A stretch of 64,000 bases of DNA from Sinonovacula constricta. Taxonomy: Eukaryota; Mollusca; Bivalvia; Cardiida; Solecurtidae. The notes under the pieces are model-generated. The model ran no database searches and was not told where the DNA came from. It saw nothing but the letters and a program-made list of their open reading frames with translations. A program made the translations under genes and the position numbers. Location of the stretch: assembly GCA_007844125.1 (NCBI GenBank), contig CM017562.1:59899029-59963028 (forward strand), given 5' to 3'. Of the stretch, positions 25,515 to 36,975 are shown piece by piece (within the stretch, counting starts at the first letter, position 1; each line of letters starts with the position of its first letter).

Positions 25515-25518
25515 TTAA

Positions 25519-27925
25519 TATAACAGCTTGTCCAAATGCCAAGTCCACACAATTGTCATTTTTGATGTGCCAATGTCAACCGTTAAGGTCATGCCAACTT
25601 AAAACAGTTTTTTCCTTTGTTTCAACTCTACATTAATCCTCCACCTATTCTTCCTATACCAGACTTCCCTATACAAGGTATTTTTTCTGATGTGAAAGCA
25701 TTGAAGTTACAGGTTTTAACCATGTTACAGGTTTTAACCATAAGTGGCAAATGCATGTTACTGGATCCAAGGAATACCAACTACTCATCACATACATATA
25801 CACATAAAAGGATTTTTTTTAAATTTGCATTGATGGAATTGAGGTCATAACAAGGGCATCGGCTTGTTGGTTCCATTGACTGTACTTGCTGACAGCTGGT
25901 GTTTGTCAGTGTTTGATCAGTAAATGGTTGAGGACACAGGTCGGGTCAATTAGAAGAGCAGTTGTTTATTACAGAGCTGCAATGAGAAACAAGGACTCTC
26001 AATACCACAAGTTAATTAATTACACACAACCTACAGGTCGCACTGGAAACATTTGTATGCCAATCAACCTCTAAATCAAGAAGTAGAGTCAGCCAATCAA
26101 CTTGAACTGAATAATTCCTGCTTTCCAATAGAAGGGGAAAAAACATTGTCCACACTGGCAGAGTAATGAAAGGCTATTAACTAAGAGACAAGAGAGCTGT
26201 TAGTGTGGAATAAAAAAGATCTTATAAGTTCATGCTTGGTTAATGATTGTTTTTGTTTTTCTGGTAATTTTTACATCAAAATAACACTATTTTGTTTTGT
26301 CCAGGACATTATCTAGCACATTTGCATTCAAATTTCATGTAGTGCTGCTTTAAATATTATATCATACATTCAATGTGTTACAATTTCTAGGTATGTTATC
26401 TCATGATTGGGCCATCCAGACTGAAACTGGTGTACAACTGGGAGTGGAAGTGTGGCAGCACCGTGAATGTCAGGGAGAATTCCAGAAAGAATCTTGTTGA
26501 TCCAGCTCAAAACAGTTTCTTCAAAAACATGGCCATGGGACACCAGGACAGATATTATTATTAGAAAACAATGTTGAACTTGCCCTCAAGTAAGGTTATC
26601 AGATAAACTCGACTAACGAACAAAGGTTGGTATACATTAATTTGGTTTGAAGCATCAACTCTGAATATATAAATAACTCACTGCTAGGATATGGGGGTCT
26701 AGTGGCCATCTAATCTAGATATTGTGAATTTGAATCTGGCTGTGTACAAAAGATTTTGCTTAAGGAAGTTTAAACTTTAAGATTGGTTTGCTTTTGTTTA
26801 TTGTATGTTAATGATGGTTCTCTTGCCCCCGCCAATCAGTTCAGCCACAAAGTTGATGTACGAGGACCGTTTCTTGTTCTCAGGGTGAGCCTAAAAATAC
26901 TTGGAAATTTGAAAAATGTAATGTGCAGTACAAATTTCATAAGGATAGAAAATCTAAGCAAATTCATATTAAAAAGAAAGAATCATAATAAAAAGTCAAC
27001 CATTCAATTACTTTCCTGCAAATATGGCATGCTTACCTTCTGCGCTATGTGGGGGCTACTTGCTGTAAAGCTATAAAAACCTGGGAATATTTTATCAGTA
27101 TAGCATCTGATCATTAAAAGTTTACTGAAGTAACCAAGAGCACCATACACACTTAACCAAATATGCATGGAGGGCATGTTCAACATTGTTTACCAATAAC
27201 TAAGGCTGGTATGTTGTAGCTAATTGTTTTAAATAAAGTTGTTAAATATTGTCATTTCTTTTCCTTTTTTGTAATGGGGTATTTCCAGCAAAATCAAGCT
27301 CTGAGCATCAGTTGGTATTAAACTGCCTTACTGACTTGATTGGAGGGTTGAATGGTAGCAGTTATTGTGGATACCAGGTGATGCCAAGGTGCCAGTGAGT
27401 TACCAGGGGACCCCACACCTGCCACACCTATTTTAAGGCCAGGTAAAATGTTAACCTTCCAGTCAGGGACCACACACTTTACAACCTATTAAGATCAAGC
27501 CATTTTATCTTCAGTGCCACAAAGATTGGATTATAAAGTCAATCAAACGTTGACGTATACAACCTGTTATATACCTAGATTATCCAATCAAAAAGTACAG
27601 CCACACAGATACTGAGCCTTTATTTAAGCTTTTTTCTATCATAAAACTACTGTAATGACTGGCTGATACTGTAATACTAAATATAATTATTATACAACCA
27701 GTAAGTAGTGGTGTGTGTCCAAAATCTGAAACAACACAACAGCAATGGTTGCTATAATTACCAATTTTTTTCATGTCCTGTTCAGCCTCTATAACCTTTA
27801 AGTTGAGTCATGAAAATGACCAAAACTGCAGACTGACTATTAATATAGGAAACAATACAACTTTACACAAATTATGTTTAACCATCAATTTAACAGTGAC
27901 ACAATTACAAATTAATGCAGTCAAA
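25519..27925. other. Non-genic stretch with a weak tRNA-like relic
   Basis: No gene was recognised. At about 26692-26755 'gggggtctagtggccatcta' and 'gtgaatttgaatctggc' sit at A-box and B-box spacing and may be a decayed SINE head. Frames around 26388-26575 and 26830-26890 have plausible splice-like edges but no identifiable product. Confidence 0.45.
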
Positions 27926-27929
27926 AATA

Positions 27930-28365
27930 AGACAGGACCTGGTAGCACAATCAGTAAAGCATCGGCTCCAGGTACAGGTGACCTGGGTTCGATCCCACGA
28001 CATACAAAAGTCGTTAAAAATGGTAGTGCTATAGCTCCCTTGCTAATGCCAGGTGTTCACAGCATTCCATACACAGCGAAGGCAGCTTCATTTTATATCT
28101 GCTTCAAGTGGACACTGTCTCCAGATAACTGAAATACTGTTGGTGGGACGACAAACCCAACAAACATGCTATACACCGCGAAGGCAGCACTATACCTGCT
28201 TCAAGTGGACATTGTCTCCAGATAACTGAAATACTGTTGGTGGGACGACAAACCCAACAAACATGCTATACACAGTGAAGGCAGCACTATATCTGCTTCA
28301 AGTGGACACTGTCTCCAGATAACTGAAATGCTATTGGTGGGACGATAAACCCAACAAACAAAAAT
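27930..28365 (+). repeat. tRNA-derived SINE with a triplicated 97 bp tail
   Basis: The head has 'ggtagcacaatcagtaaagc' (A box) and 'gggttcgatccca' (B box, matching GGTTCGANTCC) at 27949-27996. After a short linker, a tail segment starting 'atacacagcgaaggcagc' and ending 'gacgacaaacccaacaaaca' occurs three times, starting near 28069, 28171 and 28268. The second and third are about 97 bp apart. The 'aaacccaacaaaca' ending resembles a LINE-like 3' tail seen in mollusc SINEs. Short open frames over the region are incidental. Confidence 0.75.
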
Positions 28366-28748
28366 TAGAACCAGCAATTGTTATGTATAAGAATTTATTA
28401 AAAAAAATATAGTCCTTTATAGTTGTTTATTTTTTTCCCATTTAAGGAGCAGTTTTTAAAATAAACAACATACACAGAACACCATCATATTAAATAGTAA
28501 AAATGTATTCAGTTTAGAGAATTACTGCTAAAATAAATGATAAAAACTGCTTTAAACAAAGGATTGCTTCAAAAGTTGTGACATCACCTCAAAGAATTTT
28601 CCAAAATCAATTAAACAGATGGGACAGGGTTGCAGTTCTTTGTGACCCAATAAAAGTAAAAGAAAAGTAAGTTATGTACATTGAAAATATAGTTCAATCT
28701 AAGCCAAGTAGCATAAATTGATCAGACGTGAATGATAAGTGAAGATCC
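28366..28748. other. AT-rich DNA, nothing recognised
   Basis: AT-rich; 28570-28625 resembles the reverse complement of 18790-18850, as a probable dispersed repeat. No frame of interest. Confidence 0.5.
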
Positions 28749-29888
28749 AGATCAGCCAGCTCCTAGTGGCAGCTGTAGTGGCAGCTGTCTGATCATGATC
28801 TTCATGTTTCCTGCCAGCTCTTTGTGGCTGCTATAGTGGCAGCTGTCGGATCATGATCTTCATGCTTCATGCCAGCTCCTAGTGGCAGCTGTAGTGGGAG
28901 CTGTCTGATCAGGATCTTCATGTTTCTTGCCAGCTCCTAGTGGCAGCTTGTGAGCTGTCTGATCAGGATCCTCACATTTCTTGCAAGCTCCTAGTGGCAG
29001 TTGTAGTGGGAGCTGTCTGATCATGACCTTCATGTTTCCTACCAGCTCCTAGTGGCAGCTGTCTGATAAGGATCTTTGTTTCCTGCCAGATCCTAGTGGC
29101 AGCTGTAGTGGGAGCTATCTGATCAGGATCTTTGTTTCCTGCCAGCTCCTAGTGGCAGCTGTAGTGGCAGCTGTGTGTTCAGAATCTTCATGTTTCCTGC
29201 CAGCTTCTAGTGGCAGCTGTAAAGGGAGCTGTCTGGTCAGAATCTTCATGTTTTCTGCCAGCTCCTAGTGGCAGCTGTAGTGGGAGCTGTGTGATCAGGA
29301 TCTTCATGTTTTCTGCCAGCTCCTAGTGGCACTTGTCTAAATAGGATCTTTGTTTCCTGCCAGCTCCTAGTGGCAGCGATAGTGGGAGCTGTCAGATTAG
29401 GATCTTTGTTTCCTGACAGCTTCTTATGGCTGCTGTAGTGGCAGCTGTCTGATTAGGATCTTCATGTTTCCTGACAGCTCCTAGTGGCAGCTGTAGTGGG
29501 AGCTGTCAGATCAGGATCTTCATATTTCCTGCCAGCTCCTAGTGGCAGCTGTAGTGGGGGCTGTCTGATCAGGATCTACATGTTTCCTGCCAGCCCTTAG
29601 GGGCAGCTGTAGTGGCAGCTGTCTGATTAGGATCTTCATCTCCTGCCAGCTCCTAGTGGCAGCTGTCTGATAAGGATCTTTGTTTCCTGCCAGCTGCTAG
29701 TGGAAGCTGTCTGATTAGGATCTGCATGTTTCCTGCCAGCTTCTAGTGGCAGCTGCCTGATTAGGATCTTTGTTTCCTGCCAGCTCCTGGTGGCAGCTGT
29801 AGTGGCAGCTGTCTGATTAGGACCCTCAATGTTCCTGCCAGCTCCTAGTGGCAGCTGTAGTTGCAGCTGTCTGATTAGGATCTCCATG
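28749..29888. repeat. Satellite array with 58 bp unit
   Basis: About 20 units, many with deletions, of a 58 bp sequence. Cores are 'gccagctcctagtggcagct', 'gtagtgggagctgtctgatc' and 'aggatcttcatgtttcct'. Short forms lacking the middle 'gtagtggcagct' part are common, showing internal slippage between its repeated 'agtggcagctgt' blocks. The array starts with a 'gatccagatcagccagctcc' block also seen as a single copy at about 45392. A minus-strand frame (29887-29636) is open only because of the repetition. The segment 'gggagctgtctgatcagg' is the reverse complement of the core of the 60.9 kb array. Confidence 0.92.
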
Positions 29889-30245
29889 TTTCCTACTTGT
29901 CCTTCATGAATATATACTGTTATTTACTGTGCATAAAGTTGTAAGCAGATGACTAAGAATGAGTATGGGTTATAATTAACAAAATTTAGCAAACTATGGG
30001 TGAACTAGATATGTATTTAAGTAACCAACAAGCTCAGATTTTTCCAATTGTTAGTTAAACAATACTTATAGATAAATATATGAGTGAAAAATCACATTGA
30101 CTCTTGAATAAAAATTGTAATTTTCTTAGTGACTTCATCTGACTTGAAATTCAGAAGTTTTCCTGAATTGACTGCATTATGTGTAAAGCATTATAATCTT
30201 GACCATTAGCAATTAAAAAACAAAATATGCTGACACAATAACAGT
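29889..30245. other. AT-rich DNA, nothing recognised
   Basis: No repeats or frames of note between the satellite and the retroelement remnant. Confidence 0.55.
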
Positions 30246-30249
30246 ACTC

Positions 30250-31040
30250 CATCCCATTGTTCTAATTTAGCCAATTCTTGTCTGTACTTTCCAAATGATG
30301 TGAACATGGAGTTGCTGGATTGGTTCCTTGTTGTAAGTGGCGATGTAATTCGGACAAAGCTTTGTCTTCTATTTGTGCTTCTTGCCAGTCTTCAAAGAAA
30401 AGCGATTCTGCATCAAGTATTTCTTCTGGAAACTCTGAAAGGTTTTCTAGTCTATCGCCAGTGTTTTGTTTCAGGTTTATGATGTTTAATTTTGTTGTTT
30501 GGCATGACAATTTTGCTGATAATATGGCATCAACTGTAGGCTGTTCTTAAGTTTCTTTTGGCATTTTTGACAATCCATTGGCATCTGCATTTGGTTTGCC
30601 TGGTCTATATTTGATTTAAAAGTTGTAGTTTGCCAGGGATGCAAGCCATCTCTGTCCTGTGGCATCAAGTTTTGCTGTAGTTGTGACATATGTCAAATGA
30701 TTATTGTCAGAGATGGCTGTTAATTCACTGCCGTACAGATAACTGTGAAATTTCTCTGGTACTGCCCATTTTAATGCCAAAAACTTTAGTTTGTGAGCTG
30801 GGTAATTTCGTTCTGGTGTCTTAAAAGATCTACTGGCAAATGCTATCACTCTGTTTTTGCCATCATGTTTTTGATATAACACTGCACCTAATTCTTTAGT
30901 TGCAAAGTCTGTGTGTACCATATATGGACAAGTGTAATCTGCATATTCCAGAACAGGTGCATTTGTTATCATGTCTTTCAGTTTCTGAAAGGAGTTTTCT
31001 TGTTCTTTGTCCCTAACAAATGGAGATCTTCTGTTGGAGG
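30250..31040 (-). pseudogene. Ty3/gypsy-type pol fragment (RNase H and connection region)
   Basis: A single minus-strand frame runs from about 31040 to 30262 with two TAA stops. It begins DKEQENSFQKLKDMITNAPV, the boundary from RT to RNase H in Ty3/gypsy pol. RNase H landmarks follow: MVHTDFATKELGAVLYQ (first acidic residue in HTDF), GKNRVIAFASRSF, PERNYPAHKLKFLALKWAV and LTAISDNNHLTYV (where the family usually has TDHkpL). Then ANYNF-stop-IKYRPGKPNADANGLSKMP matches the end of RNase H and its link to integrase. Integrase catalytic motifs, LTRs and the RT core are absent. It is a truncated, inactive copy. Confidence 0.85.
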
Positions 31041-31160
31041 TTTTGGAGTTCTTCTGAGTTTTCGTCTCCTTTCAACTACTCTGCCAATCTTTTTCACTAT
31101 TTCTGTTTCTTTTGCTTTCTACTTTCTGTAACTCCCTTTCAGACCTATATTCAGCCATGT
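31041..31160 (-). other. Unrecognised start of the retroelement fragment
   Basis: Upstream of the RNase H frame, a minus-strand ATG at about 31158 opens a short charged frame (MAEYRSERELQKVESKRNRN) that ends after about 28 codons. It may be the beginning of a gag gene joined to pol by a deletion, or chance. No primer-binding site or LTR edge could be set. Confidence 0.25.
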
Positions 31161-33247
31161 TTAAGAGATTTTCTACAATTTATAACAATTCTGAATAGTA
31201 TTTTTACACTACTTAGAATTTATCCGCACTTTGTCTCATTTTACACTAGACAGTTTACCGAAAAATAATTATCTCCCCTTGGTATGTGCTTTTGTTTGCT
31301 ACGATGTTTCAGATTCCACACCTGTTAGCGTTATTTCTGGTAATTTCGTCAGGTGTAACCTATTTTCCTTGAAGGTAACAGCATCGCGCAAGGAGAATCT
31401 AGTCTGTCGCAGTTATCTTTCTTGAACTCTATCCCTTGTCTAAAGATTAGGGTGGTGGGGAGGGGTCGGATATAACTTGAATTCGGATAGGATTGGGATA
31501 AGAATAACAGGTATTAATATTGCAAATATATGGTAGCAAAATTTAAAGGATCCTTTTGATAAAATCAGTGCCACCCTATTTACTGTGCTATTCTGCTTAA
31601 CACCAACTATGGTCAAAAGGTGTGGTGAGGTGATTAACCTGTAGTAAAAACAATCAATACAAGTGTGTATGCTGTGCACATGTCAATCAAATAAATGCAC
31701 AAAAACAAAACAACACAAAATATATTACAAATAAATGAATTAATCCCAATTCAACAATCTGACCAATTGATTTACATTTTTTAAACAACACACATTTTTT
31801 TTTGAAAGATAATGTATACCAAATCTGAGCATAAAATATTTAACACAACACCTGCATGCAGTTCAGCTCGTGTAGAAAGCAAATGTCAAATAATACAACT
31901 ACTATCATCAATAAACTACTACGGTTCTCCAATTGATCAAAAGCAGAAGCTATTTCAATTTCATTTATATTTTTACTTTAACATGTTACTTGGGGAAAAA
32001 TGTAGAATATCAATTCCAATTGAAAACAATATATAATCTATGTTATGGAGTCTTTGAAAGTTAAAATCTTATTTGACAGTTGTACAGCTCGTATGGCCAG
32101 AGATATATGACCAACTTTAAATATTCTTTTTATCATTAAGTAAAAGTATGTTATTACGAAGCTATAATAAAAATGCTACTAATTGAGAATAAGTATCTCT
32201 TTGTAAAAAAATGTAAACAAACCTTTGTTTATACAATATGTGAATAATCAGTAATTAAAATAAGGAGAATTTGCTCACCAATTATTAAATAAAAAATCTG
32301 TCCAATATACCAATTTTCCCACTATTCACAATTTTATACAACTTATCTTTTCACTTTTAAAGTATCTCAAATAGTTAACTGTGTCAACACATAGTTCTTA
32401 ATCAGCATGTATGATTTTACTGTTCTTTCATGTTTCCATCTATTCCTCCTCTATTTTCTCCTCCTTCTTTCTATTCTCTCCCAGAAGACAGTTCACCGAT
32501 GCGCGCAGGGTACTTCACACTTCACCAGATGTCAGATGATAAATCATAAATGTTAATCACCTTCATTAGATTTCAATGTTTATTATGGTCACTGATCTTT
32601 TACATTGGTCACCATTGTTGCAGGACTAATTATTTTTAAATAAGTTCCTAGTCAATCTTGGTCTTGAATATTTTAATCATGGTGATCCACTTTGACTAAT
32701 TATCTATAACAGAAAATATATAATATGGTATAATACCATTATTGCAAATCGAAATATATGCATATTTATATGTAGGCCTATAAATCTCAATTAGTTGTGT
32801 TCAATGGAACTACAACATATAAATTTAAAAGCATTATAAAACAAAATAATATTAATTATAGATCATAACAATAAATATGTTTGGTTAAATACTAGAAATA
32901 TATAAAAAGTTTTTTGATAACACAAACTATACTTATCTGCTAAAATAAACGTTCTGGCAGATGCAAATCTACATCTATCGTCTGGTCTTTGTTAAATAAA
33001 AATTTGAAATGACCAGCTGGCAAGTGGTCTGTGGTTAAAAATTATCCAATCAAAATGTTTCAAAGGTTATGACCTAACAAACAACAATACATGTATAACT
33101 TAATTAAATCCAGACTTAGTCTTTCTTTCTATCAGTACTTTAATTTGAGTGTATATTAACTAAGTTTATAACAACAATTTATAGTCGTCAACAATTTAAT
33201 ACTTTATAACTTATCAATAAACATAATTTATCAATAAAATATAGTCC

Positions 33248-33376
33248 TATGACAATGTCATATTTACAATTCTGTCTGTGACAGGTGTGATCTGCGATTG
33301 TCAGATTAACAATCCTGTTCTTGTAACAGGTGTGATCTGCAAATGTTAGATTTATAATGCTTTCTCTGTGACAGCT
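33248..33376. repeat. Short tandem repeat, about 50 bp period, 2-3 copies
   Basis: The phrase 'tgacaggtgtgatctgc' recurs as 'gtaacaggtgtgatctgc', each preceded by an AT-rich spacer and followed by a 'tgtcagatt' or 'tgttagattt' block; a third partial copy ends in 'ctgtgacagct'. The DNA translates on the minus strand into repeated NLT(I/F)ADHTC peptides, an accident of the repeat. Confidence 0.6.
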
Positions 33377-34606
33377 ATAGGAATCACTGGTTCCACCCTG
33401 AGGAATTAGACCGCCATTATATGCCAGCTGATCCCAGGCAAGTTTCATGCCATCATGGTTTACAAAGGACATTAGGATTCACTCGCTCATTACACCTCTC
33501 ATATTTAACAACTAACCAAGGTTTATGTTTCAGTGTTTCCTCTATGAGAACCAATAAGGGAATTGTGATGAGGAGTTGTGCACATGATTCTGGTGACAGT
33601 CAATTGAAATGGTTCAATTGAGATCGTGCACAGCCTCTTGCTGCCAGCCTATAGCCCATATCATGCCATATCTTTTTATAAGCAATACAATATATTAGCT
33701 GACTGCTGACACACCATTACAAAGGAACACAACTTATTGCTAGTGACTCTGCAGCAATAAGTGCAAATCGTGATAGGACTATTCCTAGTGGGAGTTAGCT
33801 GACCTGACTTTAAACTTTTTGTCAAATCCTGGTCCATTTGTGCTGAGCAGGTTAAGTAAGAGCTAGCAGACCAAACATTCAAATTTCCTTTTTGAAAGTT
33901 CAGTTTGAATGGAGTTTAATGTTGAAATTGTTATGTATTGTTGATGGCTGCTAGGTCTACTACAAGTAACTTTTATGGTGGTGATTGTAACCATCTTTCT
34001 TGTCTGTTAGACAGACAGTAATATTATAGGGATAACACTACTAATGATGTCATTGTAACTGCTTACATCATAATTTATTTAACTGTTCCAAGGCGATTTT
34101 TATTCTTAATCAAAGCACTAAAAAGCACTGTTTGGACAGTGCAAGTTATACCCATTAAGCGATAGGTATGCAAATAATGGTCACTTTAAAATTATTTTGT
34201 GGTAAATCAATGTCCCAATACACTGGAAATCAGGCAAATCTTCTGCTGCAAAACAATCCCCTCTTCTAAATACAGATTACACATTGGGGGAAAAGTTACA
34301 GCACAGTCTCTTACATCCCATTACAGAAACTGTTAAACATACTGCAGGTTTCAACATTAGTCTGTCCAAATGACATTCACTAGTAACAAGATGGTCCAGT
34401 CTAGTAGTAGCCTAGCTTACCTGGCCTGAATGGTCTTGCTGTAAATCTGTTGTTGGTAAACAAAAAATCGTAAAAATAAAAATCATGCTCAACCAAAGCA
34501 GTTTTTTGCTTTAAGTATACAACAGTTATTGTACCATACAATGCCCGGAGAGCTTCAGTTATCATTTTTCCCGGCGTTCTAAATTTATACAAGACATATG
34601 ATTGGC

Positions 34607-34655
34607 TGATTGGTAAATATATGCGCTTGGGTGATTGGTAAATATATGCGCTTAT
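34607..34655. repeat. Direct duplication of about 24 bp
   Basis: 'gattggtaaatatatgcgct' appears twice, at about 34609 and 34633. It is too short to classify. Confidence 0.7.
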
Positions 34656-36394
34656 CTGAATATCGCTTCAAAGGGAGGTAAATCGGTACACATTTTCTGT
34701 GCGATTTGGTAACTTGCAACATTGATTTGTGACCAATAATTAATATAAAACTGATATCAATAACATAGGCAATATTGAAAATAAAACACAGCTACAACAA
34801 TTTTAGCCTCAGATAAACCCATCTCTTGGTTCTGATTGCTTTCCAAATGAGCAACAATGTTAGCTATGTTTTTTGGAATGTAGACTTTGCTACTAAGCAG
34901 ACATCAAAAATCTGTTGACCTTCAGGTTTTCAACTGACAATGAAAAACAGAGAGAAAAAACATAAAGGTAAAGAAGAATCTAATAAGAATATGAGATGTC
35001 AAAATGAAAGTGGCACTTTATCCATAAATGGAAAGATGACTTTGATTGGACTGACCGTGAAAAAGATGTAATGTTTTGTGTGCCATATAGCAAATACGAA
35101 ACATCCGGGAGTTTCGATGAAAGTGATGACAATTATAGAATCAAAAGCCATAATGAATTTATGTCACATCGCAAATAAGAAAAAAGTACGACATTAAACA
35201 TTGTTCTCCAAGAACCACTCTCATTACTTTTATTTTAATCAGTTCTTCTCTGTTTTTTGAAATGATAGTTTAATACAAACTCTTGGCTGTCATAGTAGAT
35301 TAATTCAATGTTATTCTGCTAACTAACAGTAATAAAGCATTCATTATTTCAGAAAGGGTTTATGAGATAGGGGCTTTTAAAACTTGACTGCATAATTATT
35401 GTATTATAATTAAGTTACAGCTAACATTTTTATTGTTATGCTAATTGAACAATTCAGTTTGTTATAACTTTAGTGTTTTCAAGTATATATCTTTAAATAT
35501 GTTAAAACATTAAAACCTAAGAAACACTCAGCAATTGGGTCGTTTATTATTTTGGTCGTTTATTATTTTGTCATATTTAATTCTTGGTCTAGCGAAAAGA
35601 CGGTCAGGTCAAATTAAAATTTACACTTAGAAGACCACAGGTCTAGTAGTCATAGGACTGTCTGTACAATACTTTTAATATGATTGCATTTTTACCAAAA
35701 TTAGATCTAAAAAAAGAGCTCAAAAGTAAAATAAATTCCTAGTTATTTATTTCGTCAACACTACACCCTGGAGATCTGAACCTAAATTTTGATTGCAAAC
35801 CTGGTATAAAACTACAGAATGAAGGAATATTGGTGGCATTGTTCATTCATAAATTTTAATTTCATGTTTATATGCAAACCCCCATAAAATCACTTAAACA
35901 TTTAGCTTAAACAGATTATGATACAAATGTTTACATATAAAGCGAGCCAATTAACCTGTCTTGTCTCCTGTGACATACATATTTGTTTTCAGTACACATA
36001 CTGCTTTTACCCCTTGCATGAAAACTGGCAGTGGGTAATTCATGTTATGCAGGGTAAATCCTTTGTGCTTCCAAAATTCAGCTTTTCCATAACTTTGAAT
36101 GGTGTTCCTAGCGACACTGCCCAATAAAGGATGTCAATATTTAACAGTGTATAAGTACAGAATGATATTTATGACCAAGCACTTCTAAGGGACATACAGA
36201 TCCATTAACTACAGGCAAGATATATTTAATGCAAATATAGAAATTAACTTATAGTTAAACTACAAACATCTTGAAGTCCAATTAACATATTTTGTATCAA
36301 AGTAACTCTACTTAGTCTAAGTTTTATCAAATATTGTTCAAATTTAAGAATATTACATCTCAACAAGACCTTAACATTTAAAACAAGCATTTGA

Positions 36395-36975
36395 TAGTAT
36401 TGCGGGCAATACAGTAGTTCCCTACCGGTCCCTTAAAAAGTTATAGGCCGGACACGATTTTGCTGCAAGGTCATGCTGTGACCTTGACCTTCAAGGTATC
36501 GACCCAAATGTTGTTCGCAAAACGTCATCTCAATATGGTCATCATTTCTGTCAAATAGTTGTAAAATTTGACTTCAAATAACAAAGTTATGGGGCGGACA
36601 CGATTTTGCTGCAAGGTCATGCTGTGACCTTGACCTTCAAGGTAGCGACCCAAATCTTGCTCGCGACATGTCATCTCAATATGGTGATCATTTCTGTATA
36701 AAAGTTTTAAAATCCGACTTCAAATAACGAAGTTATGGGCCGGACACAATTTTGCTTCAAGGTCATGCTGTGACCTTGACCTTCAAGGTAGCGACCCAAA
36801 TTTTGCGCGTGCATTTTGTACACATTACTACCTATTAACATACCAAGTTTCATGCACCTAGCTTTAATAGTTTTTAAGTTATCAAAGGATCCAGATTTTT
36901 AGCTGACGGACAGACAGACAGAAGGAATGACGGACGGAGGGTAAACACTGGTAGGGGACTAACAAGTCCACTCAT
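36395..36975 (+). repeat. Three tandem 146 bp modules with 'aaggtcatgctgtgacc' core
   Basis: Modules start at about 36446, 36592 and 36738 with 'ggccggacacgattttgctg', followed by 'caaggtcatgctgtgacctt' and 'gaccttcaaggta', then 'catctcaatatggtgatcat'. The spacing is 146 bp each time. The block ends with 'gacggacagacagacagaag' and 'gacggacgg', then 'ggggactaacaagtccac'. This overall design (modules, then a GACGGACGGAC tract) is one I associate with abundant interspersed repeats in bivalves. Each core contains AGGTCA and TGACCT half-sites in inverted orientation. No coding frame. Confidence 0.8.

Larger units (their letters stand above)
31161..36394. other. Non-genic stretch with two small tandem repeats
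   Basis: About 5.2 kb without a supported gene. Holds a C/T-rich tract at 32440-32480 ('ctcctccttctttctattct'), a short tandem repeat at 33248-33376 and a 24 bp-spaced duplication at 34607-34655. The rest is AT-rich. Confidence 0.55.

Noticed and set aside
26388..26575. Plus-strand open stretch with GPSRLKLVYNWEWKCGSTVN-type peptide after an acceptor-like 'tttctag'
   Set aside because: No domain recognised and no matching donor; evidence too thin to call an exon.
26846..26890. Possible short exon encoding HKVDVRGPFLVLR, reminiscent of the GPFLV motif of chromatin-remodelling helicases
   Set aside because: Only about 15 codons, no neighbouring helicase exons; the resemblance is likely chance.
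30250..31160. Active LTR retrotransposon
   Set aside because: Only the RNase H region is present, with two in-frame stops and no LTRs, RT core or integrase motifs.
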